Positions 10,092 to 21,934 of a stretch of DNA of 64,000 nt are shown here, piece by piece. Source of the DNA: Bolinopsis microptera (lineage: Eukaryota > Ctenophora > Tentaculata > Lobata > Bolinopsidae). The DNA lies in contig NC_087076.1 of NCBI RefSeq assembly GCF_026151205.1, positions 16,401,919 to 16,465,918 of the forward strand. The letters run 5' to 3'. The notes under the pieces are model-generated. The model made no database searches, was not told the DNA's origin, and saw only the letters and a list, made by a program, of their open reading frames with translations. The position numbers were made by a program, and so were the translations under genes. Numbering within the stretch: position 1 is the stretch's first letter; every line of letters begins with the position of its first letter.

Positions 10092-11091
10092 TAATAAAAG
10101 GCTCTTTTCCTTTATATTTTGTTCAGCAAGGTGACAAGGGAAAGTACTTCAATTTGAATAAACCGTTAAGAATTGTAATTACAATATCTCAGTGTTCCTC
10201 AAATACTATGTCAATAATTCGAATAGCATAGTTCTTTAACTATAAACATTAACGGTAAACGTCTGCTGTATTCAAACCAAAAAGTGTCCTGCCATCCAAC
10301 AGGCCCACTCTTAAATATCCTTAGATAGTATAAACAATCTCCCACTCGTTTTAGCAATCCCTAAACAAATCCCAAACTATCCTTCCTATAGCCAAAACAG
10401 AGATGTAAAATTGAACTCTCTGATAACCAAAACAGAGATGTTAAAATAAACTTTCTGTTTCCCTAAAATTTTCTGCCCTTAACAATATCTTTAACTATCC
10501 TCCTATAGCCAAAATAGAGTTGTTAAACTGAACTCTTTGATAACCAAAACAGAGATGTTAAAATAAACTTTCTGTTTCCCTAAAACTCTCTGCACTACCC
10601 TGCTGTACTAAATGTCGTACACTAATAAATGCCCTAAAATACTACGGTAAAATACTGTTTAATGTCTAGTACTAAAACTGCTAAAACGAGTATATAACAT
10701 CCCCACGTGTGCAACTTTTCGATTTTCAACTTTAAAACTAGCCTATAACACAATTTAGACCTTTAGAAAGCACAATCGAGCTCCACAACTCAAGGGATGG
10801 CCCAACACCAGAGAATACTAATTCACAACTTTTGTATTTTTATAAAATTATTCTTCAAAAAAGCACTAACTTCAATAGCAAATATCTTTATGAAGGAGCA
10901 AGGTAGGAAAATTTTCCGGTAGATTTTCAGAATGCTTGAACAATTATCTAAGGTGAAAATGTCCTCAGATTTTGAATAAAATTACTCCTTAATGGTTTAA
11001 AATCGATTTGAAAAGTTGTTATTTTGTAAAATACTACGGTAAAATACTGTTTAATGTCTAGTACTAAAACTGCTAAAACGAGTATATAACA
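10092..11091 (-). repeat. 3' LTR (1000 bp)
   Basis: Bounded by TA...CA on the plus strand (the expected TG at the outer end is mutated). About 65 bp (AAAATACTACGG to GTATATAACA) occur twice inside it, at 10,634-10,698 and 11,028-11,091. It also contains tandem sub-repeats with the core CCAAAACAGAGATGT at about 10,390-10,570. Confidence 0.8.
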
Positions 11092-11503
11092 TATCCTCCC
11101 CACAAAATTTTGTGGAAGTTCTCCCGTTGCAATTGCAATGGATAACTTTACAAATTCTAATATATATCAAATCTACCTACAAAGTGTTTTTTAAAACCCA
11201 CATAAACTTGAAAAAAAAATGTGTCTCTCTTGCTATTAAAACTGGCACCAAAGCTGCCCAAAATCAATGTCATCACCAAGTTGAAAATAACCATGTTCTA
11301 ATTGATGTCAAGATTAGTATTACTTTAAGTAAAGTGTTGTTATGATTCAAACAAGGTTGTTCTCTTCAAATCCCTGATACCGTGATTTTACTGTAAATAC
11401 TTTAACAAAATACCATTGTGCACAAATTATCAAATATATAACGCAAATTACCGTTCCAGTCTATATGACTTTAATTTAGTCATTTCCGACATTTCTCCTC
11501 TGA
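11092..11503 (-). other. 3' non-coding part of the LTR element
   Basis: Lies between the pol stop codon (11,504) and the 3' LTR. It contains the polypurine tract at its low-coordinate end and a CCACAAAATTTTGTGG palindrome. No gene is seen. Confidence 0.6.
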
Positions 11504-12373
11504 TTAAACATACTTCGGTTTATTCTTTCTCGGTCTGAGTCCATACTTTCTCCTCGGATCTCTGCCGTCTTCTTCACGACTTATGTCAGCAAGAGTAAGT
11601 CCTCTACTATCTATTTCTCCGAATTGCATATTTCCCTCTCTGCTCGGTCCAGCAGTTGCAGCCGCTACTTCCGGACTAGAGTCAATGTTTTGAGATTGAC
11701 TTGAATCTAGTGCATCGTGAAAAGATTCGGTGGTATCTGCACTTAGATTTAATTGTGGATCTTCTTCCTGACGCGGTACATCGTTGAGCGATGAGTTTAC
11801 TATCGTGTCATCCAATCCTCGTTCCTCCTCTTCCACCACAATGGCCGGATCTCCGCTCCCAACTTCAGTTTGTGGTACATCATTTCCAGAACTTGTGAGA
11901 TTCACTGGTGCTGACGCTTTTCCTCCACTTTTACTGATCTTAGATGAGGGACAAGGAATTCCTTGATCCCTCTTCTTCTTCCGACTTCTCGTGATGATGT
12001 GATAATCATCTGAATCATCTGAATCACTATCAGTGACCAGGCTCACTTCACTCATGTTGCCTTCACTTTCCCCGGAACAACCGTTGGGAAATCCCACAGC
12101 CGCTCCAGGAACCTTGGTGAGTGGTTCTCCCCCTTTATAAGGTTTCATCTTCGTGATGCTGGCTTGTATCACGTTGCGACCCCCACGGTTGCGACCCCCA
12201 CGGTCGTTTCGTCCTGACGATACAGGGGGAGCCGCGCACTCCGTGCGCGGCGGGTCATACAACGTATGACAAATGCTGGCCACATTCTTCTCCTGTCCCA
12301 CCTGTATTTCCATTGTACTGTCGGTTGAATTCTCCACCGGATCCTCTTCTCCTCCAGCAGTTAGCTCGTACAT
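11504..12373 (-). pseudogene. C-terminal end of LTR-retrotransposon pol (integrase tail)
   Basis: Open frame of 289 codons overlapping the gag frame at its start. The part that follows a GGRNRGGRN repeat reads IQASITKMKPYKGGEPL, the conserved tail of Ty3/Gypsy integrases (HxxxMKPYxG). After an acidic Ser/Asp-rich linker it ends in YGLRPRKNKPKYV, a basic end common in these proteins. Everything between the gag end and this tail (protease, RT, RNase H, integrase zinc finger and DDE core) is missing, so it is a deletion product. The joint is probably at the repeated GGRN codons near 12,180-12,200. The ATG at its start belongs to overlapping gag sequence. Confidence 0.75.
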
Positions 12374-13397
12374 GTCCGGTCTTGTTGCAATTCCAGCACG
12401 TTATGTTCTTGTAACTCCATCCCCCGTCTCGTTCTCTATTGTGTACTGATCTGGGTCTCTAGTTTCTGCTCCTTCCTCGCCATTTGTCCCGATTCTCACC
12501 GGACCAAGATCTCGATCTGCCATCCCCCGTAGGTCTCTGATAAGTAGTTTCTTCTCGCTCCTCCCGACTATTTTGCCTCGAAAATGAGGGGTAGTGAATG
12601 GTTGGCTTGTCAGAAAATGCCGTTTGTTTCATAATCGAAGAAACAGGAATTTCTCTATCGTTCTCATTCATCATCTTCTCAACGCCTTCTATTTTCTCTG
12701 CCAATTTCACTGCTTCCTCAAATGAAGCAAAGCTAGCTACATTGAGCTGCTGTATCATATTTTTGCTCCTCACTCCTCGTAAAAGAGCCAAAAGACAATT
12801 GTCTTCCGCCACTGTTACATCCAAGTAAGCTACATTCGACTTCGCCCTCAATCGAAAAACGTACTCACCTATATCTTCTCCTTGCCGCTGACGACAGTTA
12901 AGCAGTTCGTTCTTAAGTGCGGTAGCTTCGTTGCCATAGATGGCTCGCTTGTAGAGCGTACAAAAAAGCTCAGGATCTTTTCTCTCCCTATCACTCAGTT
13001 TGACTGCCCTCAGTACCGAATAGGTTTTGTCGTCCACACTTTGGAGCAAGTGCTCATACAGTAATGGACTCTTCATCCTGGTTATTCTCACGTATGAGAG
13101 AAATCTCTCACAGAACATGGAAAAATCTTCTCCTTTTTCAAACGTCTTCAATTTAGCTGCTCGGGATAATTTTGAATTAAAAATTTTCCCTGATCCGTCA
13201 TGATCATTTTCACTCTCGTTATCCTCCAAATCCGAATCGCCCGCTTCGAATAACTCTTTTTTAATCTTTTTCTCCTGCACTTTTAGCTCTTCCAGCGTGG
13301 TTCTGATTTTCTCTCGTTCAGCTTTGATTTTCTCCAACTCCTCTTTCGCTTCAGCCGCTGCTGCAGCTTGTTCTTCCTTGTCACTGCCAATAGTCAT
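12357..13397 (-). pseudogene. LTR-retrotransposon gag with zinc knuckle past a TAG
   Basis: Starts at ATG 13,397 (MTIGSDKEEQ). An Ala/Glu/Lys-rich coiled-coil segment (~10-55) precedes a capsid-like domain (~75-255, typical of retrotransposon gag with FxxxYxRA and GEDIGEYVFRLR). An Arg-rich tail ends at a TAG at 12,459-12,461. In the same frame beyond the stop, 12,357-12,398 encodes CWNCNKTGHVRANC, a CX2CX4HX4C nucleocapsid knuckle, and the frame closes at a TGA about 30 codons later. The stop is either an inactivating mutation or a readthrough stop separating capsid from nucleocapsid; I favour mutation, since the element is otherwise defective. Confidence 0.8.
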
Positions 13398-13450
13398 CTA
13401 TGCTCAAATCACTTCGAGGGTATTAACCAATTGATTAATCAGGCTCCAGT

Positions 13451-14386
13451 TGATAAAAGGCTCTTTTCCTTTATATTTTGTTCAGCAAGGTGACAAGGGA
13501 AAGTACTTCAATTTGAATAAACCGTTAAGAATTGTAATTACAATATCTCAGTGTTCCTCAAATACTATGTCAATAATTCGAATAGCATAGTTCTTTAACT
13601 ATAAACATTAACGGTAAACGTCTGCTGTATTCAAACCAAAAAGTGTCCTGCCATCCAACAGGCCCACTCTTAAATATCCTTAGATAGTATAAACAATCTC
13701 CCACTCGTTTTAGCAATCCCTAAACAAATCCCAAACTATCCTTCCTATAGCCAAAACAGAGATGTAAAATTGAACTCTCTGATAACCAAAACAGAGATGT
13801 TAAAATAAACTTTCTGTTTCCCTAAAATTTTCTGCCCTTAACAATATCTTTAACTATCCTCCTATAGCCAAAATAGAGTTGTTAAACTGAACTCTTTGAT
13901 AACCAAAACAGAGATGTTAAAATAAACTTTCTGTTTCCCTAAAACTCTCTGCACTACCCTGCTGTACTAAATGTCGTACACTAATAAATGCCCTAAAATA
14001 CTACGGTAAAATACTGTTTAATGTCTAGTACTAAAACTGCTAAAACGAGTATATAACATCCCCACGTGTGCAACTTTTCGATTTTCAACTTTAAAACTAG
14101 CCTATAACACAATTTAGACCTTTAGAAAGCACAATCGAGCTCCACAACTCAAGGGATGGCCCAACACCAGAGAATACTAATTCACAACTTTTGTATTTTT
14201 ATAAAATTATTCTTCAAAAAAGCACTAACTTCAATAGCAAATATCTTTATGAAGGAGCAAGGTAGGAAAATTTTCCGGTAGATTTTCAGAATGCTTGAAC
14301 AATTATCTAAGGTGAAAATGTCCTCAGATTTTGAATAAAATTACTCCTTAATGGTTTAAAATCGATTTGAAAAGTTGTTATTTTGT
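13451..14386 (-). repeat. 5' LTR (936 bp retained)
   Basis: Matches 10,092-11,027 base for base apart from the terminal TG/TA, over 935 bp without indels. The outermost ~65 bp seen in the other LTR are absent and unrelated sequence follows at 14,387. Confidence 0.8.
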
Positions 14387-15005
14387 TAAAAACCAAGTTT
14401 TAAAAACACTTAACTTGATGACGTCATCAAGTGATGATGATGACGTTAAATTATTTTGTAATATAATGGAAACTGGAGTGTAAACGATTATCTTCAAGAC
14501 CTGTGGTTCGAAATGACTGTATCTTTTATACTTTTGAATCTACGGACACTTAAATGTAGGCTATAATTGACTGCAAAAGCGTCTATACATACATATATAT
14601 ATATATAATATATATATATACTTCACGACAATCTGTTGTAAAACAGGGGTTCCAGAAAACCCACTTCCCGATACTCCTGAAACATGAAATTTTTTTTACA
14701 GTCGATTTGGACAAGGTCTAGACGCCCTGCAAAGTTTCATATCTCTAACTCAATTTTAACATGGTTTTTAAGGCACCTGAATATGGCGATTTTGGGTTTT
14801 TTACCTAATTTCGTATAACATGCTGGCGCGTATTTTGCGCAAATTTCTTAAAAACCTCCACATAACTATTTCTTATTCCTGTCATCTTTAACATTGAATT
14901 AGAATGTTTTGAACTCAAATATGCCTGCTGAACTACTTTCGATGAGTCTTAATGCCTGGAAAACAATAAAGGGGATATACTAGTATAGGGGGTAAATAGT
15001 ATTGT
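14387..15005. other. non-coding sequence with CRE palindrome and TA microsatellite
   Basis: No gene is seen. A perfect 20-bp palindrome at 14,413-14,432 (ACTTGATGACGTCATCAAGT) contains the CRE core TGACGTCA. A (TA)n microsatellite lies at about 14,590-14,621. Confidence 0.55.
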
Positions 15006-16490
15006 GAATATAAGGGCGACGGTAATGCTTGCCAGCATTGTGATTACAGACCAATCTCTTTGCTAAGCTCTTTCTCGAAAATATACGAAAAACTTATGCA
15101 TAGTCGAGTTCTTGAATTTTTAGACTTCAATGGATCACTTTTTGAAAGTCAGTACAGTTTTAGGCCTGGCATGTCATGTGAACACGCTTTACTTAATGCT
15201 CAAAATAGTATTCTACACTCTCTCAACAGTAAGCAAATTGCTGTGCTGCTTCTTCTTGACTACTCTAAAGCTTTTGACGTTATTGAACATCCTATACTAC
15301 TAAAAAAACTGGAACATTACGGCATTAAAGGTTCAGCACTAAAATGGTTCGAGTCCTATCTGAGCGGCCGCCACCAATTCGTGACTGTCGGTGGAGAAGA
15401 CTCGAGGCCCAGAGAAATCCAGTTTGGAGTACCCCAGGGGTCGATTTTGGGACCATTACTCTTTGTGATCTATATCAACGACCTTCCAAACATCACAAAT
15501 TTAGCTAAGTTTATACTGTACGCAGACGATGCGAATATCATAGTTACTGGTTACACCGAGCAAGAGGTTCAGTTCAAACTAAATCAAATAACCTCGCTCC
15601 TGATCAAATGGGTTGATAGCAACGGACTTGCTCTCAATCTCAAAAAACTCACTTTATGGTATTTAGCAATCATAGAACGACAACCCTTTCTAACATTAAT
15701 GTTTCCATAGCTGGAGTAGTGATAGATCAAGTGACTGAGGCACGTTTCCTCGGAGTAATAATCGATGATAAATTAACGTGGAGCAAACACATACATGCCG
15801 TTAGGGCCAGGATGAATAGATACATGGGTATCATGTACAAAATTAAACGGCACTTACCGTTAAAAGTCCGGCTTCAAATTTATCACAGCTTTGTTCAATC
15901 CCACCTCAATTTCTGCTCCCTCGTCTGGGGTTTCGCAGCCAAATCACACATTGAGTCACTATTCACAAAACAGAAACAAGGTGTGAGAATGGTTATGCCA
16001 GGTTACGTCAACTATTTCTACAAGGACGGCCAATTGCCTGCACACACGGGGGATAGCTTTAAAGAGTATGGAATTCTCACTATTCATGGAATTATCGTGA
16101 AGAACGCACTTATATTAATGCACAGGATGTAATACTTCCCTGAAACAGTGCCAAAATCAATCAAAGGCCTTTTTCCAAGTAATATCCCTTCAGTTAACTC
16201 CAGCCATGAGACTAGCTCTGACTGGCTTCTTACATACGGTAGTAACACTTTTAGACAATCAGTATTTTTTAAAGGTCCACTGCTTGCCATCACTGAAACA
16301 AACTTAAATATAACTTGTCTTCCCAGCTTATTTTCAATAAACATTTACAAGTCTAATGCAAAACGTGTGCTATTGGAACACCAATCAAGAGGCAACAACG
16401 AGGAAAGCTGGCAAACCTTTTTACTGAATTTTTTTATTGAAATCTTTCAAATCGATCAATTACATACAAATTTACACAATGAATAAACAA
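15006..16490 (+). mobile_element. decayed LINE, RT domain to C-terminus
   Basis: 5'-truncated non-LTR retrotransposon. The RT region carries DYRPISLLSS (~15,040), LLDYSKAFDVIEHP (~15,255), FGVPQGSILGPLLF (~15,425) and the catalytic YADD (~15,520). A frameshift near 15,650 moves to a frame with FLGVIIDDKLTW (~15,750), followed by a stop at 16,132 and a further open part to 16,486. It resembles the intact plus-strand LINE at 52,195-56,316 (shared FLGVIIDDKL region and order) but is a different subfamily. Clade not fixed; CR1/Jockey supergroup by RT motifs. Non-functional. Confidence 0.8.
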
Positions 16491-16800
16491 CATTAAATTT
16501 TCTCAAAAGTATAGGACTCCGATAAAATCAGATTTTCTAGGACAAAATGTATGTAATCAAAGGACCTGAGGGTCACCAAAACACAGATGTTAAGAGCAAA
16601 ATGCACCTCCTGCACAAGTATTGGCCCACGAAAATCTTGAATTTTAAATAGAATTTCAAATAGAATCACACAAAAATATCAAAAGCAATCAAATCATATA
16701 ATAAAGTGAAATCCATGATGTGATGATATGCACTAAAATGAGAAATGAGAAATACAGACAACAGGGATTTAAGCTCTTATGAACATACTGTTAGCTTTAG
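16491..16800. other. AT-rich junction between two LINEs
   Basis: Holds the 3' non-coding ends of the plus-strand LINE on the left and the minus-strand LINE on the right. The boundary cannot be placed. No gene is seen. Confidence 0.45.
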
Positions 16801-16819
16801 GTAGACTGCCTCACATCTC

Positions 16820-19800
16820 TGTCACGAGGGAATAATCTAGATCATAATCAAAGTCCTCCGGCAGAATTTTATCCCACATGTAGGAGGTCAATTTGCTTTT
16901 GAACTCAGAAATAGTCTCTATCTCACGTATAGCTAGAGGAATATGATTCCATTTGGAATGGGTCCTAAAGTAAAAGTTCTAAGCAAAAGCGTTAGAGCTT
17001 GCTCGTGGTAAGATTGAGCTTACAAAACATAAGTGGTCCATGTGGCTATTTCTTAACCTTCAATGGCCTTGAAATGGTTGCAAATATGAGGGTAAAGTGA
17101 CAGGTATATGTTGCTTCACAATTTTAAAGAAGAAAATAAGGTCAAGAAAGTCGAAGCGGTCTTCTATGGCATAATCTTAAGCTGTCTGCATTTTTGAATG
17201 TATGTGGATGGTGGATAACTCATATACTCCTCGTGAAGAATCCACTTAATAGCACGCTTTTGGAGGCACTCCAGCTTGCTTATCTGGGATTTTGTGACTG
17301 GTCTCCATATAACTGAGCAATGCTCAAATTGACTTCTCATTAAAGTGAGATACAGTACTCTACGACGATTTACATCTTGAACAAAATAGCAATTTCTCCT
17401 TGCCATGCCTAATTTTTGGTTGGCCTTTGAAAGGACTTTAGAGCACTGGTCTTGCCAGTCGAGATTCTTGGTCACAAAAACACCCAGATCCTTTTCATGA
17501 TCGACATAGTCAAGTGCGATTCTTCCCATGGAGTATACAAAGTTAAATAGTGGTAGGACACTAAGAAGGGAAACTGTTTCGGATATCCTTCCTGCGACGG
17601 TGAGGACCTTACATTTGTCGGGATGAAATCTCATTTTATTAGAAAGTGACCAGTCATGGAGATAATCAATGTCCTTCTGCAGTCGCAGGATATCAGACTC
17701 CGAAACAATCTCACGCCAAATTTTAGTATCATCGGCATACAGTGACAGTTGTGTGCCTGGTGAAATCCCCACTGATATATCATCAATGAACATAATGAAC
17801 AACAAAGGTCCCAAAATTGACCCTTGTGGTACACCAGACTGGGCGTTTCTCATAGAAGAAAACTTACCACTTATCAAGACCTGTTGTTGCCTGTCTCTTA
17901 GATGATCAGTGATGAATTTCAGTAGCCTCCCATCAATACCAAATTTGCTCTTTAGCTTAAATAATATAAGATCATGGTTAACCGAGTCAAAAGCTTTGGC
18001 AAAATCAAAGTAGACTACATCTGTTCTCATATTTTCATTCAGTGAGAGAGCTAGGCTGTCACATAGACCTACAAGATTAGTTGCACATGATCTTTCAGCT
18101 CGAAAACCGTGTTGTTTATCGTCGATCATGCCGTTAGTAAGTGCAAGTAACTCATCTTTTATTATGCGTTCAAGAACTTTGGTGATTAAGCATGTAAGGG
18201 ATATTGGCCTATAATTTGAAACCTCATGTTTATCACCTTTTTTATATATGGGTACAACGTGTCCCAGTTTCCACTCCCTAGGTAGTAGGTAATGTCCCAA
18301 TGTTGTAACATGAATATAATAATAGTGATAATGGGTATGCAAGCCCAACAGCACAGTTTTTCAAAAGTTTCCCATGAATACCATCAGGCCCATAAGCTTT
18401 GTTAGGGTCAATATTGGAAAGGATTTTGCGGACCCTTTGGTGGTCAAATGCAATATCAAAGCGCCAATCGTTTGAATAATCAATATCTATGTCGTTTAAT
18501 GATGCTTCAGAGAACTGCTCGAAGAAAAAGCCATTAAATAAGTTGGCCTGGTCCTCTGGGCAGTTGCGGACAATGCCTTTGTAGCTTACAAACTCAGGAA
18601 TTCTTTGACTAGCTGTTTTTGATTTTACATATGACCAGAATTTTTTTGTTACAAGAGCGCTATCATCTGATTCATTTAATGTTTCTCGCATATTTTGAGC
18701 AACCACATTTTTTAAGTTTTTCCTGGCGAGGGAGAACGCTATTTGGGCTCTATCGCTTTTATGTCTATCTTTATGCAGTCTTATTTTCTTGCGCCATGCA
18801 TCATAGCACTCTGAGTCAAACCATGGATATTGTCCATCTGTCTTAACTGAGCATTTCTTGATGAATTTGTCAGTGATATTGAAAAGTTTTTTCTTAAATT
18901 TTTTCCACCCAATTTCAGGTTCTGTGCCATTAAGCAATGCCTTCCAGTCTGTGTGCCGGAGTTCATGGTTTAGCCACTCCCAGTTCACGTTTTTATAGTT
19001 ATAGCACATACGCTTAACCGGCTTCTTCCTATTTACCTTAATGTTGATCTTAAAGTTGATTGGAAAATGATCAGACTTACAGACGCTATCTCGCTCACCT
19101 ACCATTAGGTCACTGATATTAGACTCAGAGTTTGTGAGCAAAAGGTCCAGTGTTTAGCCTTTGCAATGGGTGGGTGTAAGTACACATTGCCGAAGGCCAA
19201 GGTCTACAAAAGATTCAACAAAAATCTGCTCAATAGGACAGGAGCCGGCCAAGGTAGACCAGGAGACTCCAGTCAGGTTGAAATCTCCCAGGATGAATAC
19301 TTTGCTTAGCCCTCTTCTCCGAAGAAGAGTTTTCAGAGATCCAAGAATTTTTTCATGATTTGCAAAGCCCAGTGTACCAACACGATAACATGTACAGATA
19401 ACAAATTTAATGCCCGTTGATGTTGTAAACTCCACAGCAAGAATTTCTGCCCCCTCTTTAAGTCGGATTTCTTTCGAGGATAATTGAAGGTCTGCTCTCA
19501 CAGCAATCATGACCCCGCCACCATTTCTCCTAAACCGGGTCGGATTAGAGGGATCAGGTGGATGAGTTCTCTTAGATCTGTCAGAGCGAAATATCTTATA
19601 TCTATCAGGGTGCAGGAATTCGCTATCAGCTATGGAGTTTTTAAACCATGTTTCGTTAAGTATTGCAATATCTATATTTGCCTCATTAAGATAAGTTGAA
19701 AGACATTTGGTGATATCAAGCATTGGGTGGGCATTATTAAGCTCACCGAAGGGAATAAGGCCTTGAACATTCTGAAAGTAAACATTCAATACCTTACTAT

Positions 19801-19882
19801 TCCCCAACCTAATATCTATAGGAGGGGGTCCTGGGTTTACGATTCCAGGATTTACAAAAATTATCAAAATACCATTCAACAA
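16820..19882 (-). pseudogene. LINE ORF2: AP endonuclease and reverse transcriptase (broken)
   Basis: The endonuclease (19,882-19,157) carries LNVYFQNVQGL, ILNETWF and LGDFNLTGVSW. An in-frame TAA at 19,154-19,156 follows THCKG, after which the frame resumes with TLDLLLTN...SDHFPI, still the endonuclease. The RT carries YRPISLTC, FDFAKAFDSVNHD, SGVPQGSILGPLL and SLYADDTKIW. Between them, near 18,270, ACTACCT is tandemly duplicated (7 bp) and shifts the frame. The C-terminal end past 17,164 continues in another frame, with two further stops, to about 16,823. Near the 5' end an NPGIVNPGP sequence recalls the NPGP of 2A peptides known from some LINE ORF2s, but the Asp/Glu core is absent. Confidence 0.85.
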
Positions 19883-20431
19883 TCAACAAGAACAACCAAA
19901 TTATGCATCCAGTTAGTGCAATACCAGCTCTACCAGTAGATAAAAAGTTTAAATTCCTATAGATTGTAACATGGCAGAAATTGTAAAGGCCATCGAAACT
20001 ATAATCATTCCGGAAATAATACATATTTGCTAAGTGTAGAAGGAAATATACAGTAAAATATCGGCACAAGTTAGGCACTGGATATGTTGGTACAAAGGCT
20101 CGGCAATCATATGTGACTCTAGAAAAAGCCAACCCACTAACCCCCGCACTAGTGATGATGATGAGTGAGAAATGGCATATCAATAAAACATAGAATATAT
20201 ATAAAAAGAAGCTAGGATCAATGCAGCTGTCTAAAATGTCAAAGATACTACCTGTACCACGTCTACGGTTCTGATGTTTAATGGCTCTTGCAAAAGCATT
20301 TCCACTGAACACTCCAACTCTAAATCTATATGTTACTAAATCGATCATGGTAATTTACAGGTAAGTATACTTGCCAGACTACATCTGCATATAACTAGCT
20401 ATACAAGGTCCATAATACAGCTCAGGTTAAA

Positions 20432-21934
20432 CTATTGATATACGTAGGGATTAAAATATCTACTGTGTATGGCACGAATATAAGACCTAGCCAACACCCC
20501 CATTCCTTTCTGAGGATTAGGGTGAATACCATTGCTCTCAAATAACGGGTCAAATCGCCTAACAGGTTCCTTATAAGTTCTCTTGAATTTAGTGAAGGGA
20601 TAAAAGACATCCATAAAGAAGAACCTCCTGAATACACACTCATTAAATAAAATCCTATTAAAGTCTATTATCCTCTTGTTAGTTAATCTATCATCATCAG
20701 ACGTTAAGGGTAATGGCAATAAAGATTGAACATAAACCTTGCAATTAGGAAATAATTGGCATATCTTACTAAAGAGTTGCTTCAGAGGCCCTCTAACTGT
20801 GCCTACATCGTCTACCCGTCTAATATCGTTCGTACCAACACTAATTAAAAGTTTATCAACCTGAACATCGGGATGTGCAGCAGAATAGTCCTCAAGCTGC
20901 TTCTGGACCTTGTCCATCTTTGCTCCACCTTGTGCAACATTCTCGACTTTGACTTTCCCTTTTCCCAGCTTGTCCGAGTCCAATCTCTGAGCAAAAGAGT
21001 CTCCAGCAACCAACGTGACTTTCTGCACAGGTTCTTTGACTTTAATGCCACAAGCAGGTGTACTAGTCTTACTGGCGCTGTTGGTTTCAGAGCTGGCCTG
21101 GCTACCAGTTTTCACGATTGCGCGAAAAGACAGGGAGTATCGCACTTGGTCTTGACCATCCCCCTTCGTAGTTCGTACCTGTAGCCGGCTCTGCACGCAC
21201 CGCATGCTTCAGATTCTGCTGTGTCCCGGGCCGCATTACGACAAGGCTGTTGTTCTTCATCCTTATCGCTTTGGCACATTTAGGATTCTTCTTTGTACCC
21301 TCGTAAAACTCAAGTGTCCGTTCACACCCCAGGGAGAAAGAGCATATCGATTTCTCCTGATCCATGAGTGTCTCGTCGTCACGGTGTAACGAGGTGCTGG
21401 ACTGGTTGTTATTATACTTGATCACCAGACACTCCAGGAGTCCAAAGGTCCAGTTATCTCTGTGCTTGAGTTAACGAGACTCAGCAGCCTTTTGATGTTA
21501 GGGAAACTACTGATATCCTGTGGTGAGTGTACTGGGTTTGTGTCCGGGTACGTATAGGCCTGATCCTGCGAGCATAACCAAGCGGTCTGAGCCTTGTTTC
21601 TCCCCCCAGGGTTCATCTTCAAGGACCCACACTCCGCCCATACTGTATCAAGGAGGACATCATCACCACAGAAGTCCTCTAGGTGCGAAACAAAGTTGTC
21701 CACCTTTCCCTCACGATTAGGGAGCTCGTTCTGGACACAGTTGAGGATATTGCGCAGATCCTCAATTGAAGCAGATTTAACATAGTCGAAAATCTCTTCA
21801 AGGTCTATCATTATTATCAGAGATTGTCGAGTCTGGCAGCAAAGTTTGCCAGGGAACCATCCATATTCCATAACACCCCAGAGTAGGCATCCACACACAA
21901 CACTAATTAACACGACCTGAAGGAGAAAGGACAA
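20432..21934 (-). pseudogene. LINE ORF1 with SGNH/GDSL esterase domain (broken)
   Basis: Three overlapping open stretches (21,934-21,422; 21,425-21,102; 21,205-20,432) in two frames suggest one ORF1 with two frameshifts. The likely first ATG is near 21,810 (MIDLEEIF). The last stretch carries the SGNH hydrolase blocks: LVAGDSFAQRL (Ser block), SVGTNDIRR (GTND block) and SNGIHPN (His block). Such esterase ORF1 proteins are known from CR1-type LINEs and are thought to act in RNP membrane association. No zinc knuckle is seen, unlike the ORF1 of the L2-type elements here. Confidence 0.78.

Larger units (their letters stand above)
10092..14386 (-). mobile_element. Ty3/Gypsy-type LTR retrotransposon, internally deleted
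   Basis: Two direct repeats (10,092-11,091 and 13,451-14,386) flank gag and the end of pol, read on the minus strand. Over the ~935 bp present in both repeats I see only one difference, at the terminal TG (TA in the left copy), so insertion was recent. The minus-strand LTR begins TGTTATATACTCG and ends CCTTTTATCA. A polypurine tract (GGGGAGGATA) sits directly against the 3' LTR at 11,092-11,104, and TGGAGCC two bases inside the 5' LTR could start a primer-binding site. Protease, RT, RNase H and the integrase core are absent, so the element is non-autonomous. No target-site duplication is visible, and the outer 65 bp of the 5' LTR appear missing. Confidence 0.85.

Noticed and set aside
21567..21615. 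tRNA-like stretch (AACCAAGCGGTCTGAGCC)
   Set aside because: No acceptor stem or full cloverleaf, and it lies inside LINE ORF1.
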